The notes under the pieces were generated by a model. It was not told the origin of the DNA. It saw only the letters and a program-made list of their open reading frames with translations, and did no database searches. From Clostridia bacterium (lineage in GTDB: Bacteria > Bacillota > Clostridia > Oscillospirales > CAG-272), in NCBI GenBank assembly GCA_017935065.1, contig JAGBIF010000033.1, forward strand, positions 1-62,878: DNA of 62,878 bases. The letters are read 5' to 3'. Shown piece by piece: positions 7,991-16,592 of this stretch (position 1 is the stretch's first letter; the number at the start of each line of letters is the position of its first letter). The position numbers and the translations under genes were made by a program.

Positions 7991-8225
7991 TTTGTGCTGG
8001 AGTTCGCAAAGCGAACTCGTGGGCACTAACATCATTTGCGTGTGGCACGCAACATCATTTGAGCGTCAGCTCAACATCATTCCGCCACAGGCGGACACAA
8101 ATGAACGATGTTGCCTGCGGCAAATGATGTGCTTCGCAATGATGTGGGCTTGCGCCCGACGGATGCTGCACCTCGCGCGTCGGTCGGCGTGGCACCATCA
8201 CTGTGCGTCAGCGCTAATGAATTTT
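7991..8225. repeat. array of short palindromes joined by an ACATCATT word
   Basis: Successive mini-hairpins (GAGTTCGC/GCGAACTC, GCGTG/CACGC, GAGC/GCTC, CCGCC/GGCGG, GCCTGCGGC, GCTTCGC, GGGCTTGCGCCC) are separated by AACATCATT on the left half and its complement AATGATGT on the right half. The whole block is thus palindromic at two scales, centred near 8100. No supported ORF is present. Confidence 0.65.
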
Positions 8226-8268
8226 ACGCTCTAAGGTATCATTTTTTGATATTCCTTGTCAGAGTGAG

Positions 8269-8296
8269 TTGACAGCCCATAAAAATGTGATATAAT
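8269..8296 (+). promoter_or_regulatory. promoter for the small ORF and rtcB
   Basis: TTGACA (8269-8274), 16-base spacer, TATAAT (8291-8296). Confidence 0.75.
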
Positions 8297-8327
8297 TAAG
8301 GTATAAAGCAGAAAGGAGTTGATTATT

Positions 8328-8441
8328 ATGTCTGCGTCTATATACACTACAACCGATACTCAAACAAAACGAAATATTAATAGGAGATATAATGATCAAA
8401 TTACAAGGAAAAAGAAACTCGGCTATAGTATATGCCGATAA
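8328..8441 (+). CDS. possible 37-residue leader peptide overlapping rtcB
   Basis: An ATG with a strong AAAGGAG nine bases upstream opens a 37-codon frame (MSASIYTTTDTQTKRNIN..., Thr-rich then basic). It lies between the promoter at 8269-8296 and rtcB and overlaps the rtcB start in another frame, ending 50 bases inside rtcB. The RtcB ribosome binding site lies inside it. It may couple translation or act as a leader; no homology is recognised. Confidence 0.4.
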   Translation: MSASIYTTTDTQTKRNINRRYNDQITRKKKLGYSICR

Positions 8442-9561
8442 GCTTGACAAGCCTACCAAAACACAGATAAGCGCGCTTTTGCGCGAGGAGGCGTACGCGG
8501 ACAGTAAAATTCGCATTATGCCCGACACGCACTCGGGAAGAAGCGTTGCCGTAGGCACGACGATGACCGTAAACGGCAGAATTGCGCCCACTCTGGTGGG
8601 TGTCGATATCGGCTGCGGAATGGAGGTCGTGTTCCTGAAGGAGAGGGATATCGACCTTGAGAGGCTCGACGGGGTTATAAGGTCTCACGTTCCCTGCGGA
8701 GCGAAAATACACGGGGCACCGATAGCGGACTTCGACTTCTCGTCGCTTTATTGCAGGGATAAGGTTGATACGGCGCGTGCGCTCAGAAGCATCGGAACGC
8801 TCGGCGGCGGAAATCACTTCATAGAGCTTGACAGGACACAGGGCGGTGAGCTTGTCCTCGTTATACATTCGGGCTCGCGCCAACTTGGTAGCGACGTTGC
8901 GAATTATTACAAGGACCAGGCCTACCGATACCAGTGCAAAAGGCAGAGAAAGCGCGCGCGACAGAGCTATTACGATGATGTTGATGCAGGTTTTTTAAGC
9001 AGAAAAACAAGTAAGGGCACTGTAGATGTAAAGCGCGAGGGCGCAATTCTCGAGGGTGAGCTGTTCGGGAAGTATCTGCACGATCTTGATATAGCCGTCT
9101 CGTTTGCCGACCTGAACAGAAAAACGATAGCAAGGGCTATCTGCGAAAATATGGGGCTTACCGTACAGGACCGCTTCGCTTGCATTCACAACTATATTGA
9201 TACTACGCATATGATACTGCGCAAGGGAGCAATTTCCGCCCGTCTTGGCGAGCGCGTTATCATTCCCCTGAATATGCGTGACGGCGCGCTGCTGGGTGTG
9301 GGACTTGGCAACCCCGAATGGAATTTTTCAGCCCCTCACGGAGCAGGCCGCGCTTGCACGAGAACCGAGGCGAGGTATGCCTTTACGGTCGAGGAATATA
9401 AGCGACAGATGGAAGGTATTTATACGACCTGCGCGACCGAGGGCTCTATTGACGAGTGCCCGATGGCATACAAGGACCCCTCGCGGATACTTGATTTTAT
9501 AGGCGAAGCCGTGTCGGATTTTGAGATTATTAAGCCCGTATACAACTTTAAGGCCTGCTGA
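8392..9561 (+). CDS. rtcB: RtcB-family RNA ligase
   Basis: This 389-residue protein belongs to the RtcB family, which joins 2',3'-cyclic phosphate (or 3'-phosphate) RNA ends to 5'-OH ends using GTP and Mn(II) and serves in RNA repair. Visible motifs are PDTHSG, the metal-binding GVDIGCGM (C75), GGGNHFIE, HSGSRQLG, CIHNYID and PHGAGR, whose His is the guanylylated residue. The length is that of the shorter bacterial class. AGGAG lies six bases before the ATG. Nothing adjacent looks like an RtcA or archease partner; tRNA-Cys upstream has its own terminator. Confidence 0.93.
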   Translation: MIKLQGKRNSAIVYADKLDKPTKTQISALLREEAYADSKIRIMPDTHSGRSVAVGTTMTVNGRIAPTLVGVDIGCGMEVVFLKERDIDLERLDGVIRSHVPCGAKIHGAPIADFDFSSLYCRDKVDTARALRSIGTLGGGNHFIELDRTQGGELVLVIHSGSRQLGSDVANYYKDQAYRYQCKRQRKRARQSYYDDVDAGFLSRKTSKGTVDVKREGAILEGELFGKYLHDLDIAVSFADLNRKTIARAICENMGLTVQDRFACIHNYIDTTHMILRKGAISARLGERVIIPLNMRDGALLGVGLGNPEWNFSAPHGAGRACTRTEARYAFTVEEYKRQMEGIYTTCATEGSIDECPMAYKDPSRILDFIGEAVSDFEIIKPVYNFKAC

Positions 9562-9645
9562 CCCTTTGAAATGCTTGCCGAAAAGCAGTTGACATATACG
9601 TAGCCCCTTACGGGACAATTCAGCCAAGCCCTCTTTTGGTAGGCG

Positions 9646-9680
9646 GAGCGCTTAACCTTTTGGTTAGGCGCTTTTTTTAT
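9646..9680 (+). terminator. terminator of rtcB
   Basis: GAGCGCTTAACC pairs with GGTTAGGCGCTT, followed by a run of T. It sits 85 bases after the rtcB stop. Confidence 0.88.
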
Positions 9681-9724
9681 AAATAAATCTTTGCTGAATT
9701 TTAATAATATATTATTTTTTGCAC

Positions 9725-9753
9725 TTGAAATCAATATGCTTCTATGGTAGAAT
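9725..9753 (+). promoter_or_regulatory. promoter for the DUF1538 gene
   Basis: TTGAAA (9725-9730), 17-base spacer, TAGAAT (9748-9753), leaving a leader of about 165 bases. The rest of the 9681-9922 gap shows nothing else that I can support. Confidence 0.6.
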
Positions 9754-9922
9754 ACAATAGGTAGAATATGGGCTTTAGCTTGTCACATGGGGATTTTATC
9801 TTGTCCTTTTTTGGTGATATTGTGGCTTATATTGCGGTCTTTGCGAGGCTTTTTTTGAGCCTGGGCGCGCACCCGCGGGGGCTTTCGTGTTGTGCCCTTA
9901 TGACGCTTTTGGAGGTAGGAAA

Positions 9923-11476
9923 ATGAATTTGATGAAGGATAAGCTTCACGAGTCGCTGAGCTCGGTCTTGCCGATAGCGCTTATCGTGTTTCTTCTGTCG
10001 ATAACCCTGATACCGCTTAACGTCGGTACTATGCTTATGTTCATCATAGGCACGGCGCTTCTCGTTATCGGTATGAGCTTATTTACTATAGGTGCCGAGA
10101 TGTCTATGCAGCCGCTCGGCACTAAGATAGGCTCGTCCATGGCATCGACGGGCAAGATATGGCTTATAGCCTTTATCAGCTTTGTTATAGGCGTTATCAT
10201 AACCGTCTCGGAGCCCGACCTTCAGATACTCGCAAACCAGGTGCCAGGCATCGAGAATACGGTGCTAATTCTCACCGTCTCAATTGGCGTTGGAATATTC
10301 CTTATCTTCGGCGCGCTCAGGATAGTTTTTGGCGTAGACCTCAACGTTTTGCTAATTATATTTTACATAACTGCCTTTACTCTGGCATTTTTCCTTCCCG
10401 AGAGCTTCAGACCTATGGCGTTTGACTCGGGAGGTGTAACGACAGGACCTATGACCGTTCCCTTCATTATGTCCTTTGGCGCGGGTGTCAGCGCCGTGCG
10501 CAGAGGAAAGGGAAGCGGAGATTCCTTCGGTCTTACGGCCCTCGCATCGGTCGGCCCTATTATCGCAACGCTTGTGCTTGGTATTGTTATCAACGTCGAG
10601 GGCGGTAACGTGCAGAGCGCCGAAACGCTCCCACCCGTAAACACTCAGGACGGAATATCAGATTACCTTGAGGGGCTTGCGCATCACCTTCCCGACGTGC
10701 TTGCGGCGATAGCGCCGATGATTGTCTTTACGGTTATATTCCAGCTTATATCACGCGCCTTTTCAAAAAAGCAGCTTATCCGTCTCGGTGTCGGATTTGC
10801 CTACGTGGTGGTCGGCCTTACGTTCTTTATTACGGGCGCTGATGTTGGATTTCTTCCTACGGGCGCTGAAATCGGAAAGCAGCTCGCAACCCTTTACTCG
10901 GGTGCGCTTCTCATACCCGTCGCGATGCTGCTCGGCTTCTTTATCGTCAAGGCGGAGCCTGCTGTGTACGTGCTTAATAAGCAGGTTGAGAAAATGACCG
11001 CGGGCGCGGTATCGGGAAAGACCACGGGGCTTGGGCTTTCGCTCGGTGTGGCGGCGGCGCTCGGCCTTTCGGCGCTTCGCGTTATGACGGGAATTCCGAT
11101 TATGTATATTCTGATACCTGGCTATATCGCGGCGCTCGGGCTTACCTTCTTCGTGCCGAAGCTGTTCGTCGGCATCGCCTTTGATTCGGGCGGAGTTGCC
11201 AGCGGTATTATGATGAGCGCCTTCGTGCTTCCGCTTGCGACGGGTGCCTGCCTTGCGCTCGGCGGGGACGTTATGAGGGATGCCTTCGGCTGTGTTGCCT
11301 TCGTCGCGATGGCGCCTATTATCGCGATAGAGGTATGCGGTCTTGTTTATAAAATCAATTCGAAGAAAAATGCCAAGCGCTTCATTTCGGTAAGCGAGGG
11401 CTTTGTGGAATATGAATACTCAAGAGAGAGGAGGTACGGCGCGTATGGCGAAGGGGCAGAAGAAAAAAAGAGTTAA
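9923..11476 (+). CDS. DUF1538 integral membrane protein, two-domain form
   Basis: A 517-residue polytopic membrane protein containing the DUF1538 repeat twice: both halves carry FDSGGVTTGPMTVPF-like and FDSGGVASGIMMSAF segments, each preceded by a P-rich helix pair. About 12 or more TM segments are expected. The sequence suggests an inverted- or direct-repeat transporter fold; the substrate is unknown. I use ATG 9923 (GGAGG eight bases upstream) rather than an upstream ATG at 9887 with no SD. The next gene, a P-II-like protein, overlaps its 3' end by 32 bases, which suggests the pair works like transporter plus P-II regulator (as AmtB-GlnK); this is inference. Confidence 0.85.
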   Translation: MNLMKDKLHESLSSVLPIALIVFLLSITLIPLNVGTMLMFIIGTALLVIGMSLFTIGAEMSMQPLGTKIGSSMASTGKIWLIAFISFVIGVIITVSEPDLQILANQVPGIENTVLILTVSIGVGIFLIFGALRIVFGVDLNVLLIIFYITAFTLAFFLPESFRPMAFDSGGVTTGPMTVPFIMSFGAGVSAVRRGKGSGDSFGLTALASVGPIIATLVLGIVINVEGGNVQSAETLPPVNTQDGISDYLEGLAHHLPDVLAAIAPMIVFTVIFQLISRAFSKKQLIRLGVGFAYVVVGLTFFITGADVGFLPTGAEIGKQLATLYSGALLIPVAMLLGFFIVKAEPAVYVLNKQVEKMTAGAVSGKTTGLGLSLGVAAALGLSALRVMTGIPIMYILIPGYIAALGLTFFVPKLFVGIAFDSGGVASGIMMSAFVLPLATGACLALGGDVMRDAFGCVAFVAMAPIIAIEVCGLVYKINSKKNAKRFISVSEGFVEYEYSRERRYGAYGEGAEEKKS

Positions 11477-12167
11477 GCTTCTTGTCGGTATAATCAACAG
11501 CAGCGACGCCGAGGCGTTTGCCGAGGCGGTGGGCGCCGAATGCGTCTCGCTTAACTTTTCGGGAATGGCACTCGGTACCGCATCCTCTAACTACTTAAGC
11601 TACTTTGGAATAAACGAGGTAGAGAAAAAGACGGTCTTTTCACTTATACCCGACTACAAGGAGCACGCGACGCTCCTCAGCGTTGCGCACGCGCTGAAGC
11701 TCTATCTTCTCGGCAGGGGCATTGCCTTCACGCTGCCGCTAAGCTCGGTATCCGACGTTATCGAGGGCGTGGTGCTTCAGTCACCCGAGCGTGCCGACAG
11801 CGAGGGCGCTAAAAAAAGAAGAGTATCTAAAAAGGAGAAAAGCACTATGCACGAGCTTGTTGTTGCAGTAGTAGATCAGAAATATACCGAGGTCGCAATC
11901 GAGGCGGCGCGTGCGGCGGGTGCTACGGGCGCTACCGTCTTTCATACCAGAAGCGTCGGAAACGAGGCGTTCGAGCAGAGGCTTGGTACGAGCTTTTCCT
12001 CGGAGACCGACACGGTGTTCTTCCTCACCTCGTTTGAGTACAGAACGAGGATAATGGAGGCGGTGCGCGATGCGGCAGGTCTTAAGACCGAGGGGGGCGC
12101 GGTTATATTCTCGCTACCCGTAGACGACCTCGTTGGCATAGGTCGCTTTGAGGAAAACGAGGAATAA
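11445..12167 (+). CDS. P-II-like protein with two domains
   Basis: This 240-residue soluble protein contains two P-II-like ferredoxin folds: residues ~8-105 (VKLLVGIINSSDAEAFAEAV) and ~135-240 (HELVVAVVDQKYTEVAIEAA, then GATGATVFHTRSVG, the P-II beta2 and T-loop-like region). GGAGG lies ten bases before ATG 11445. Inside the frame, ATG 11847 is preceded by AAAAAGGAG at good spacing and begins the second domain exactly, so a shorter product may be made. The 32-base overlap with the DUF1538 gene implies translational coupling and a regulatory link to that membrane protein. The ligand is unknown. Confidence 0.75.
   Translation: MAKGQKKKRVKLLVGIINSSDAEAFAEAVGAECVSLNFSGMALGTASSNYLSYFGINEVEKKTVFSLIPDYKEHATLLSVAHALKLYLLGRGIAFTLPLSSVSDVIEGVVLQSPERADSEGAKKRRVSKKEKSTMHELVVAVVDQKYTEVAIEAARAAGATGATVFHTRSVGNEAFEQRLGTSFSSETDTVFFLTSFEYRTRIMEAVRDAAGLKTEGGAVIFSLPVDDLVGIGRFEENEE
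11831..11849 (+). promoter_or_regulatory. internal SD and in-frame ATG within the P-II-like gene
   Basis: AAAGGAG (11831-11837) precedes ATG 11847 by nine bases, in frame with the outer gene, at the boundary between its two domains. Confidence 0.5.
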
Positions 12168-12255
12168 GAATAAAAGCAAAAGAAAGCTTCAATAATATAA
12201 CAAATATAAAGGCTACCAAAGTAAGGAATATAAAAGCAAAGGACAAAGTACAAAA

Positions 12256-13677
12256 ATGCGCAGAACCAAAATAGTAGCAACACTGGGCCCTAGCACCGAG
12301 AGCGAGGAAATGCTTGAGAGCATGCTTCGTGCAGGGATGAATGTCGCGAGATTTAATTTTTCTCACGGCACTCACGATTACCACAGAGAAATGATGGAAA
12401 GGCTGAGGAAGGTAAGAGACAGGCTCAAGCTTCCCGCGGCGGTGCTTCTGGATACGAAGGGCCCCGAGATAAGGCTCGGACTCTTTGAGGGCGGTAAGGC
12501 GAGGCTTAACCGCGGAGCAAAATTCATCCTCACCTCAAGAGACGTTTTGGGAAGCTCATCCGAGGCGAGCATCTCATACGCGCCTCTCGTAGCTCAGCTG
12601 AAGGAGGGCACGCGCATACTTATTGATGACGGTAAGGTACGCCTCACCGTAAAGGAGACCACCGATACCGATATTATAACCAAGGTAGAGGTCGGCGGCA
12701 CCGTATCCGACAGAAAGAGCATTAATATCCCCAACACGAAAATAGATATGCCCTATATAAGCGAGGCGGACGAGCGCGACCTTCTTTTCGGCATTGAGAT
12801 GGACGTGGATTTCGTCGCGGCATCCTTCGTCACCTGTCCTGAAAATGTTATAGAGCTTCGCCGATTCCTTGACTACCACGGCGGTCACTCGGTAAAGATT
12901 ATCGCGAAGATAGAAAACAACGAGGGGGTTAAGAACTTTGAACAGATCCTTCGCCACTGTGACGGCATTATGGTTGCAAGAGGCGATATGGGTGTTGAGA
13001 TAGAGTTTGAGAGGCTTCCAGGTATACAGAAGAGATTTATAAGAAAATGCTACTCGGCGGGTAAGATGGTTATTACCGCAACCCAGATGCTTGAGTCTAT
13101 GGTGCATAGCGAGACACCGACCAGAGCCGAGATTACTGACGTTGCCAACGCGGTGTTTGACGGAACTAGCGCGGTAATGCTCTCGGGCGAGACCGCGACG
13201 GGCGACCATCCCGACCTCGCTATACGCGTTATGGCAAGGATTGCCGAGCAGGCAGAGGATGACGCGAGAGATATGGGCGCGTATGCGGGGCGTAGCTATG
13301 AAAACGAGTCGCGCGATATAACCAACGCGCTTTGCGATGCGGCGGTCACCACCGCAAAAGACTTAAATGCCGACCTGATTATCGCGGTAACGAAGTCGGG
13401 GCACACCGCGCGCCGCGTGTCAAAGTTCCGTCCCGAGCAGCCGATAATTGCGGCAACACCCGAGAAAAAGACCTTCCACCAGCTCTCGCTCTCGTGGGGA
13501 GTGCTTCCCGTGCTTTCGCTCTGTCAGAGCGATACCGACACGCTCTTCCGCCACGCGATAGACTGTGCAAAGGTGATAGGGCTTGCAAAAAGCGGCGACC
13601 GCGCGGTAATCACCGCGGGCGTTCCGCTTAACCTTTCGGGTACTACAAATCTTCTTAAGGTTGAAATAGTTGACTGA
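12256..13677 (+). CDS. pyk: pyruvate kinase
   Basis: Last step of glycolysis: phosphoenolpyruvate + ADP to pyruvate + ATP. The 473 residues cover the A/B barrel (RRTKIVATLGPSTES; substrate loop NFSHG; DTKGPEIR; KIENNEGV; MVARGDMGVEI; the ITATQMLESM signature) and the C-terminal regulatory domain. It lacks the extra C-terminal PEP-utiliser-like domain found in many Bacilli (~585 residues). It follows the P-II-like gene after 88 bases that contain no terminator, so it may be co-transcribed. Confidence 0.97.
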   Translation: MRRTKIVATLGPSTESEEMLESMLRAGMNVARFNFSHGTHDYHREMMERLRKVRDRLKLPAAVLLDTKGPEIRLGLFEGGKARLNRGAKFILTSRDVLGSSSEASISYAPLVAQLKEGTRILIDDGKVRLTVKETTDTDIITKVEVGGTVSDRKSINIPNTKIDMPYISEADERDLLFGIEMDVDFVAASFVTCPENVIELRRFLDYHGGHSVKIIAKIENNEGVKNFEQILRHCDGIMVARGDMGVEIEFERLPGIQKRFIRKCYSAGKMVITATQMLESMVHSETPTRAEITDVANAVFDGTSAVMLSGETATGDHPDLAIRVMARIAEQAEDDARDMGAYAGRSYENESRDITNALCDAAVTTAKDLNADLIIAVTKSGHTARRVSKFRPEQPIIAATPEKKTFHQLSLSWGVLPVLSLCQSDTDTLFRHAIDCAKVIGLAKSGDRAVITAGVPLNLSGTTNLLKVEIVD

Positions 13678-13751
13678 TTTACTTACTGTTTGAGCATTGA
13701 CTTGGTAAAAACAGACATATAGCTAACTAAACTTTACAAAGAGGTGTTTAA

Positions 13752-15380
13752 ATGAGAAAGCTGTGCAGAGTTCTGTTTTCGCGATATGCGATTTCTGCAC
13801 TCGTTATACTATTGTATTTCGTAGTAGTTGCATTGCTCGTGGTATATTCCGCGGCATCCTACGTTTACTTCGCGGTGGCGAGCCTTGCGTTTGATATTCT
13901 TATCATTCTGAGCCTTGTCAATCGCGAGACAAATCCCGAGTTCAAGGTGACCTGGCTTATCATAGTCACCCTACTGCCTATATTCGGCGGTATACTTTAC
14001 ATCATATTCTACTCAAGGCGCACCTCGCACAAGGAGGCAAAAAAACTCGGAGAGATTACCGATACACTTGCGCACTTTGAGGAGGGGGATGACGGCTCCG
14101 ACCCTGCCTCTCTGTGTGAGCTTGACGAGCTTTCCGCAATCAGCAGACCCTACGCGGGACAGGCGCTGTCACTGCTTCGGCTTGATAAGCTTTCCTCTCT
14201 TTACAGAGGCTCAAACCTGAAGTATTACCCGTCTGGCGATGAGATGTTCCTTGATATGAAGGAGGCAATGCGCTCGGCAACGAGGTATATCTTCCTTGAG
14301 TATTTTATAGTCGCCGAGGGCGTGATGTGGCAGGAGATCTTCGATATCCTCACCGAAAGACAGCGCGCGGGTGTTGAGATAAGGATGCTCTATGACGATA
14401 TAGGAAGCATGAGCACCGTCAGCGCCTCGTTTGACAGGGAAATGCGCTCGCTCGGTATTGAGTGCTACCGCTTCGCGAGGGTTACCCCGAAGGTCACCTC
14501 GCTTCACAACAACCGCGACCACAGAAAAATTCTTATCGTTGACGGCAGAATAGCCTTTACGGGCGGTGTTAATATTGCCGATGAATATATAGGCGCTCTA
14601 GAGCGCTTCGGCCGCTGGAAGGACGGCGGTGTGAGAATTTCGGGTGACGCGGCAAAGGGCTTTGTCAGGCAGTTTTTACAGCTTTACGATTTCACCGCGG
14701 GCAGTATAAGCGATTACGCCGACTACCTTGTGGCAGAAAGGGCAGGCGCGGCATCAGAGACGGCTGTCCCGCGGGATGTCGGAGATAATACGGCAGAGGG
14801 CGTGTCGGTGTCCGAGGATAACGGTGACGGAGGCTTTTACATTCCCTTCGGCTCGGGACCCTATCCCGTCTACGAGCGCGCGGTGGGCAAGTGCATCATC
14901 ACCGACGTGATAAACCGCTCGGTTGAATATCTGTATATAACTACGCCCTATCTCGTTATTGATTACGACCTTACCGAGGCGCTTCGCTCTGCGGCGCTTC
15001 GCGGAGTTGACGTGAGAATTATTACCCCAGGTGTTCCCGACAAGAGGCTCGTCAAGCTGATGACGAAGGGCTCTTACAGAACGCTTATAGCCTCGGGGGT
15101 TAGGATATTTGAGTACACCCCTGGCTTCATTCACGAAAAGATGATTTTGTGTGACGGTGAGCTTGCTATAATAGGTACGATAAACCTTGATTACAGAAGT
15201 CTCGTGCATCACTACGAGAACGCGCTTTGGATTTATAGATCGCGAGAGCTTAAGAGCATCAGACGGGGCTTTATGTCCTCTCTCAGGCAGTCGCGCGAGA
15301 TTGATAAGGACGAGGCAAAGCTTAAAATTCACGAGCGAATAGTGCGCTATCTCGTAAGGATATTCGCACCGCTTCTCTGA
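13752..15380 (+). CDS. cls: cardiolipin synthase
   Basis: Membrane enzyme condensing two phosphatidylglycerols into cardiolipin. The 542 residues start with two or three TM helices (about 10-75, including the PLDNF-type segment) followed by two phospholipase-D HKD motifs: DHRKILIVDG near residue 257 and IHEKMILCDG near 460, each followed by the GxN/GTINLDYRS elements. GAGG lies seven bases before ATG. A weak promoter (TTGACT, about 13699) may serve it; otherwise it reads through from pyk. Confidence 0.93.
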   Translation: MRKLCRVLFSRYAISALVILLYFVVVALLVVYSAASYVYFAVASLAFDILIILSLVNRETNPEFKVTWLIIVTLLPIFGGILYIIFYSRRTSHKEAKKLGEITDTLAHFEEGDDGSDPASLCELDELSAISRPYAGQALSLLRLDKLSSLYRGSNLKYYPSGDEMFLDMKEAMRSATRYIFLEYFIVAEGVMWQEIFDILTERQRAGVEIRMLYDDIGSMSTVSASFDREMRSLGIECYRFARVTPKVTSLHNNRDHRKILIVDGRIAFTGGVNIADEYIGALERFGRWKDGGVRISGDAAKGFVRQFLQLYDFTAGSISDYADYLVAERAGAASETAVPRDVGDNTAEGVSVSEDNGDGGFYIPFGSGPYPVYERAVGKCIITDVINRSVEYLYITTPYLVIDYDLTEALRSAALRGVDVRIITPGVPDKRLVKLMTKGSYRTLIASGVRIFEYTPGFIHEKMILCDGELAIIGTINLDYRSLVHHYENALWIYRSRELKSIRRGFMSSLRQSREIDKDEAKLKIHERIVRYLVRIFAPLL

Positions 15381-15427
15381 CGGCTCTGCCGCGTTACGTT
15401 AAGACTTGTCAGCTATGAAATATACGA

Positions 15428-15470
15428 AAGTCAGGAAGCACATTTAGGGTGTGCTTCCTGACTTATTTAT
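15428..15470. terminator. bidirectional intrinsic terminator
   Basis: AAGTCAGGAAGCAC pairs with GTGCTTCCTGACTT. It separates cls from the convergent radical SAM gene. Confidence 0.88.
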
Positions 15471-15505
15471 TAGGATATGTAAATAAACATTGGCATAAAC
15501 GGGAC

Positions 15506-16375
15506 TTATGTCTTAAATCTTCTTGCATAGGTGCATTTTCTGCAAAGCGGCTCTACCGCCTGCTTTTTAGCAAAGCCCTCTCTTATCGCGACAGCGCGCG
15601 GGGACGCGAGTATCCTACCGAGCTCATCCTTAAAAATATTTCCGAGCGCCATATGTCCGTCGGCATCGAGACAGCAGGGAACTACCGTACCGTCCGAGAG
15701 AACTGCCAGCTGTCCTGAGAGCGCGTGGCAGTATAGCCTATCTCTTTCTTCGCCGCTTGCCTCCGAGGGCCACTCGAACACCTCGCCGTACTCGATAAAC
15801 ACACGCTCGCAAACCTTAAAGCCCATACCGCGTCTTTGCCACCCATCGCCGAGGCGCTCGCGGATCATGCCCTCGATTTTTGCGTTCTGCGTGTTCTTGC
15901 CCGAGTGAAGCTCGCTGTCAAGGTTCCATAGGCGAAGAACCGTGAATATCCCCGCCGCCGCTGCCGCCCTCGCGAAGCCGCATACCGTCTCGACGTATTC
16001 GGTAAGCTCGTAATTGCCGTTGCCCTCGGGGGCGTGAAGCGATACCGACACCTTGTGAAGCACGTCGGCGTGACGGAGCAGAGCATCGCCCCTCTTGCCG
16101 AGCAGAGTGCCGTTGGTGGTGATACAGGCGCGCATACCGTACTTCTTGATCTGAAGAAGAATTTCATCAAGCGCGGGGTGCAGAAGCGGCTCACCCATAA
16201 CGTGTAGGTAGACGTATTTCACGTATCCCGCAAGACGCGAGAGCGTAAGTGCCGTCTCCTCGGTTGTCATTATCCGCTTTTCTCTTTTACTCTTTTGGCA
16301 AAAGGAGCAGTTAAGATTGCAGACGTTGCCGATTTCAAGATAAGCGCGCTCATAGGATTTATAAGCCTCTGCCAT
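15506..16375 (-). CDS. radical SAM protein with SPASM-like C-terminus
   Basis: This 289-residue protein binds a [4Fe-4S] cluster for S-adenosylmethionine cleavage through CNLNCSFC (Cx3Cx2C, residues ~18-25). Other features are HVMGEPLLHP (the GGEP-equivalent) and ITTNGTLL. The C-terminus has CC near the VLSDGTVVPCCLDADGHMALG segment and CRKC, as in SPASM/Twitch proteins with a second cluster. SPASM proteins often modify peptides or enzymes, but no precursor peptide or partner is seen nearby, so the substrate is open. It has its own promoter (16397-16425). Confidence 0.85.
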   Translation of the reverse strand: MAEAYKSYERAYLEIGNVCNLNCSFCQKSKREKRIMTTEETALTLSRLAGYVKYVYLHVMGEPLLHPALDEILLQIKKYGMRACITTNGTLLGKRGDALLRHADVLHKVSVSLHAPEGNGNYELTEYVETVCGFARAAAAAGIFTVLRLWNLDSELHSGKNTQNAKIEGMIRERLGDGWQRRGMGFKVCERVFIEYGEVFEWPSEASGEERDRLYCHALSGQLAVLSDGTVVPCCLDADGHMALGNIFKDELGRILASPRAVAIREGFAKKQAVEPLCRKCTYARRFKT

Positions 16376-16396
16376 ATTCTCACCCCCTACCTGATT

Positions 16397-16425
16397 ATTT
16401 TACAGGAGCCCTCGGGCTTTGTCAA
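16397..16425 (-). promoter_or_regulatory. promoter for the radical SAM gene
   Basis: Minus strand TTGACA (16420-16425), 17-base spacer, TAAAAT (16397-16402). Confidence 0.75.
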
Positions 16426-16501
16426 GTGCGAGCCTTATGCCTTTTGTTCATTCTTTATCTTTTGCGTGCGAAAAAAGCTTGAAGTTTGTCGAAAGATTTT
16501 A

Positions 16502-16530
16502 TTGACAAATAAAATATATAGTGATATAAT
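16502..16530 (+). promoter_or_regulatory. promoter of the pyrimidine operon
   Basis: TTGACA (16502-16507), 17-base spacer, TATAAT (16525-16530). The leader of about 55 bases contains TACGC-GAT-GCGTA and a repeated ATGCGTAT word just before the pyrC SD. There is no PyrR-type attenuator or terminator in it. Confidence 0.88.
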
Positions 16531-16592
16531 ATAAAAAATAAACGTGCAATACGTACGCGATGCGTATGATGCGTATAGGAAGGAGTTTGACC

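Noticed and set aside
9862-9922. Longer N-terminus for the DUF1538 protein (ATG 9887)
   Set aside because: There is no SD before it, while ATG 9923 has GGAGG at good spacing.
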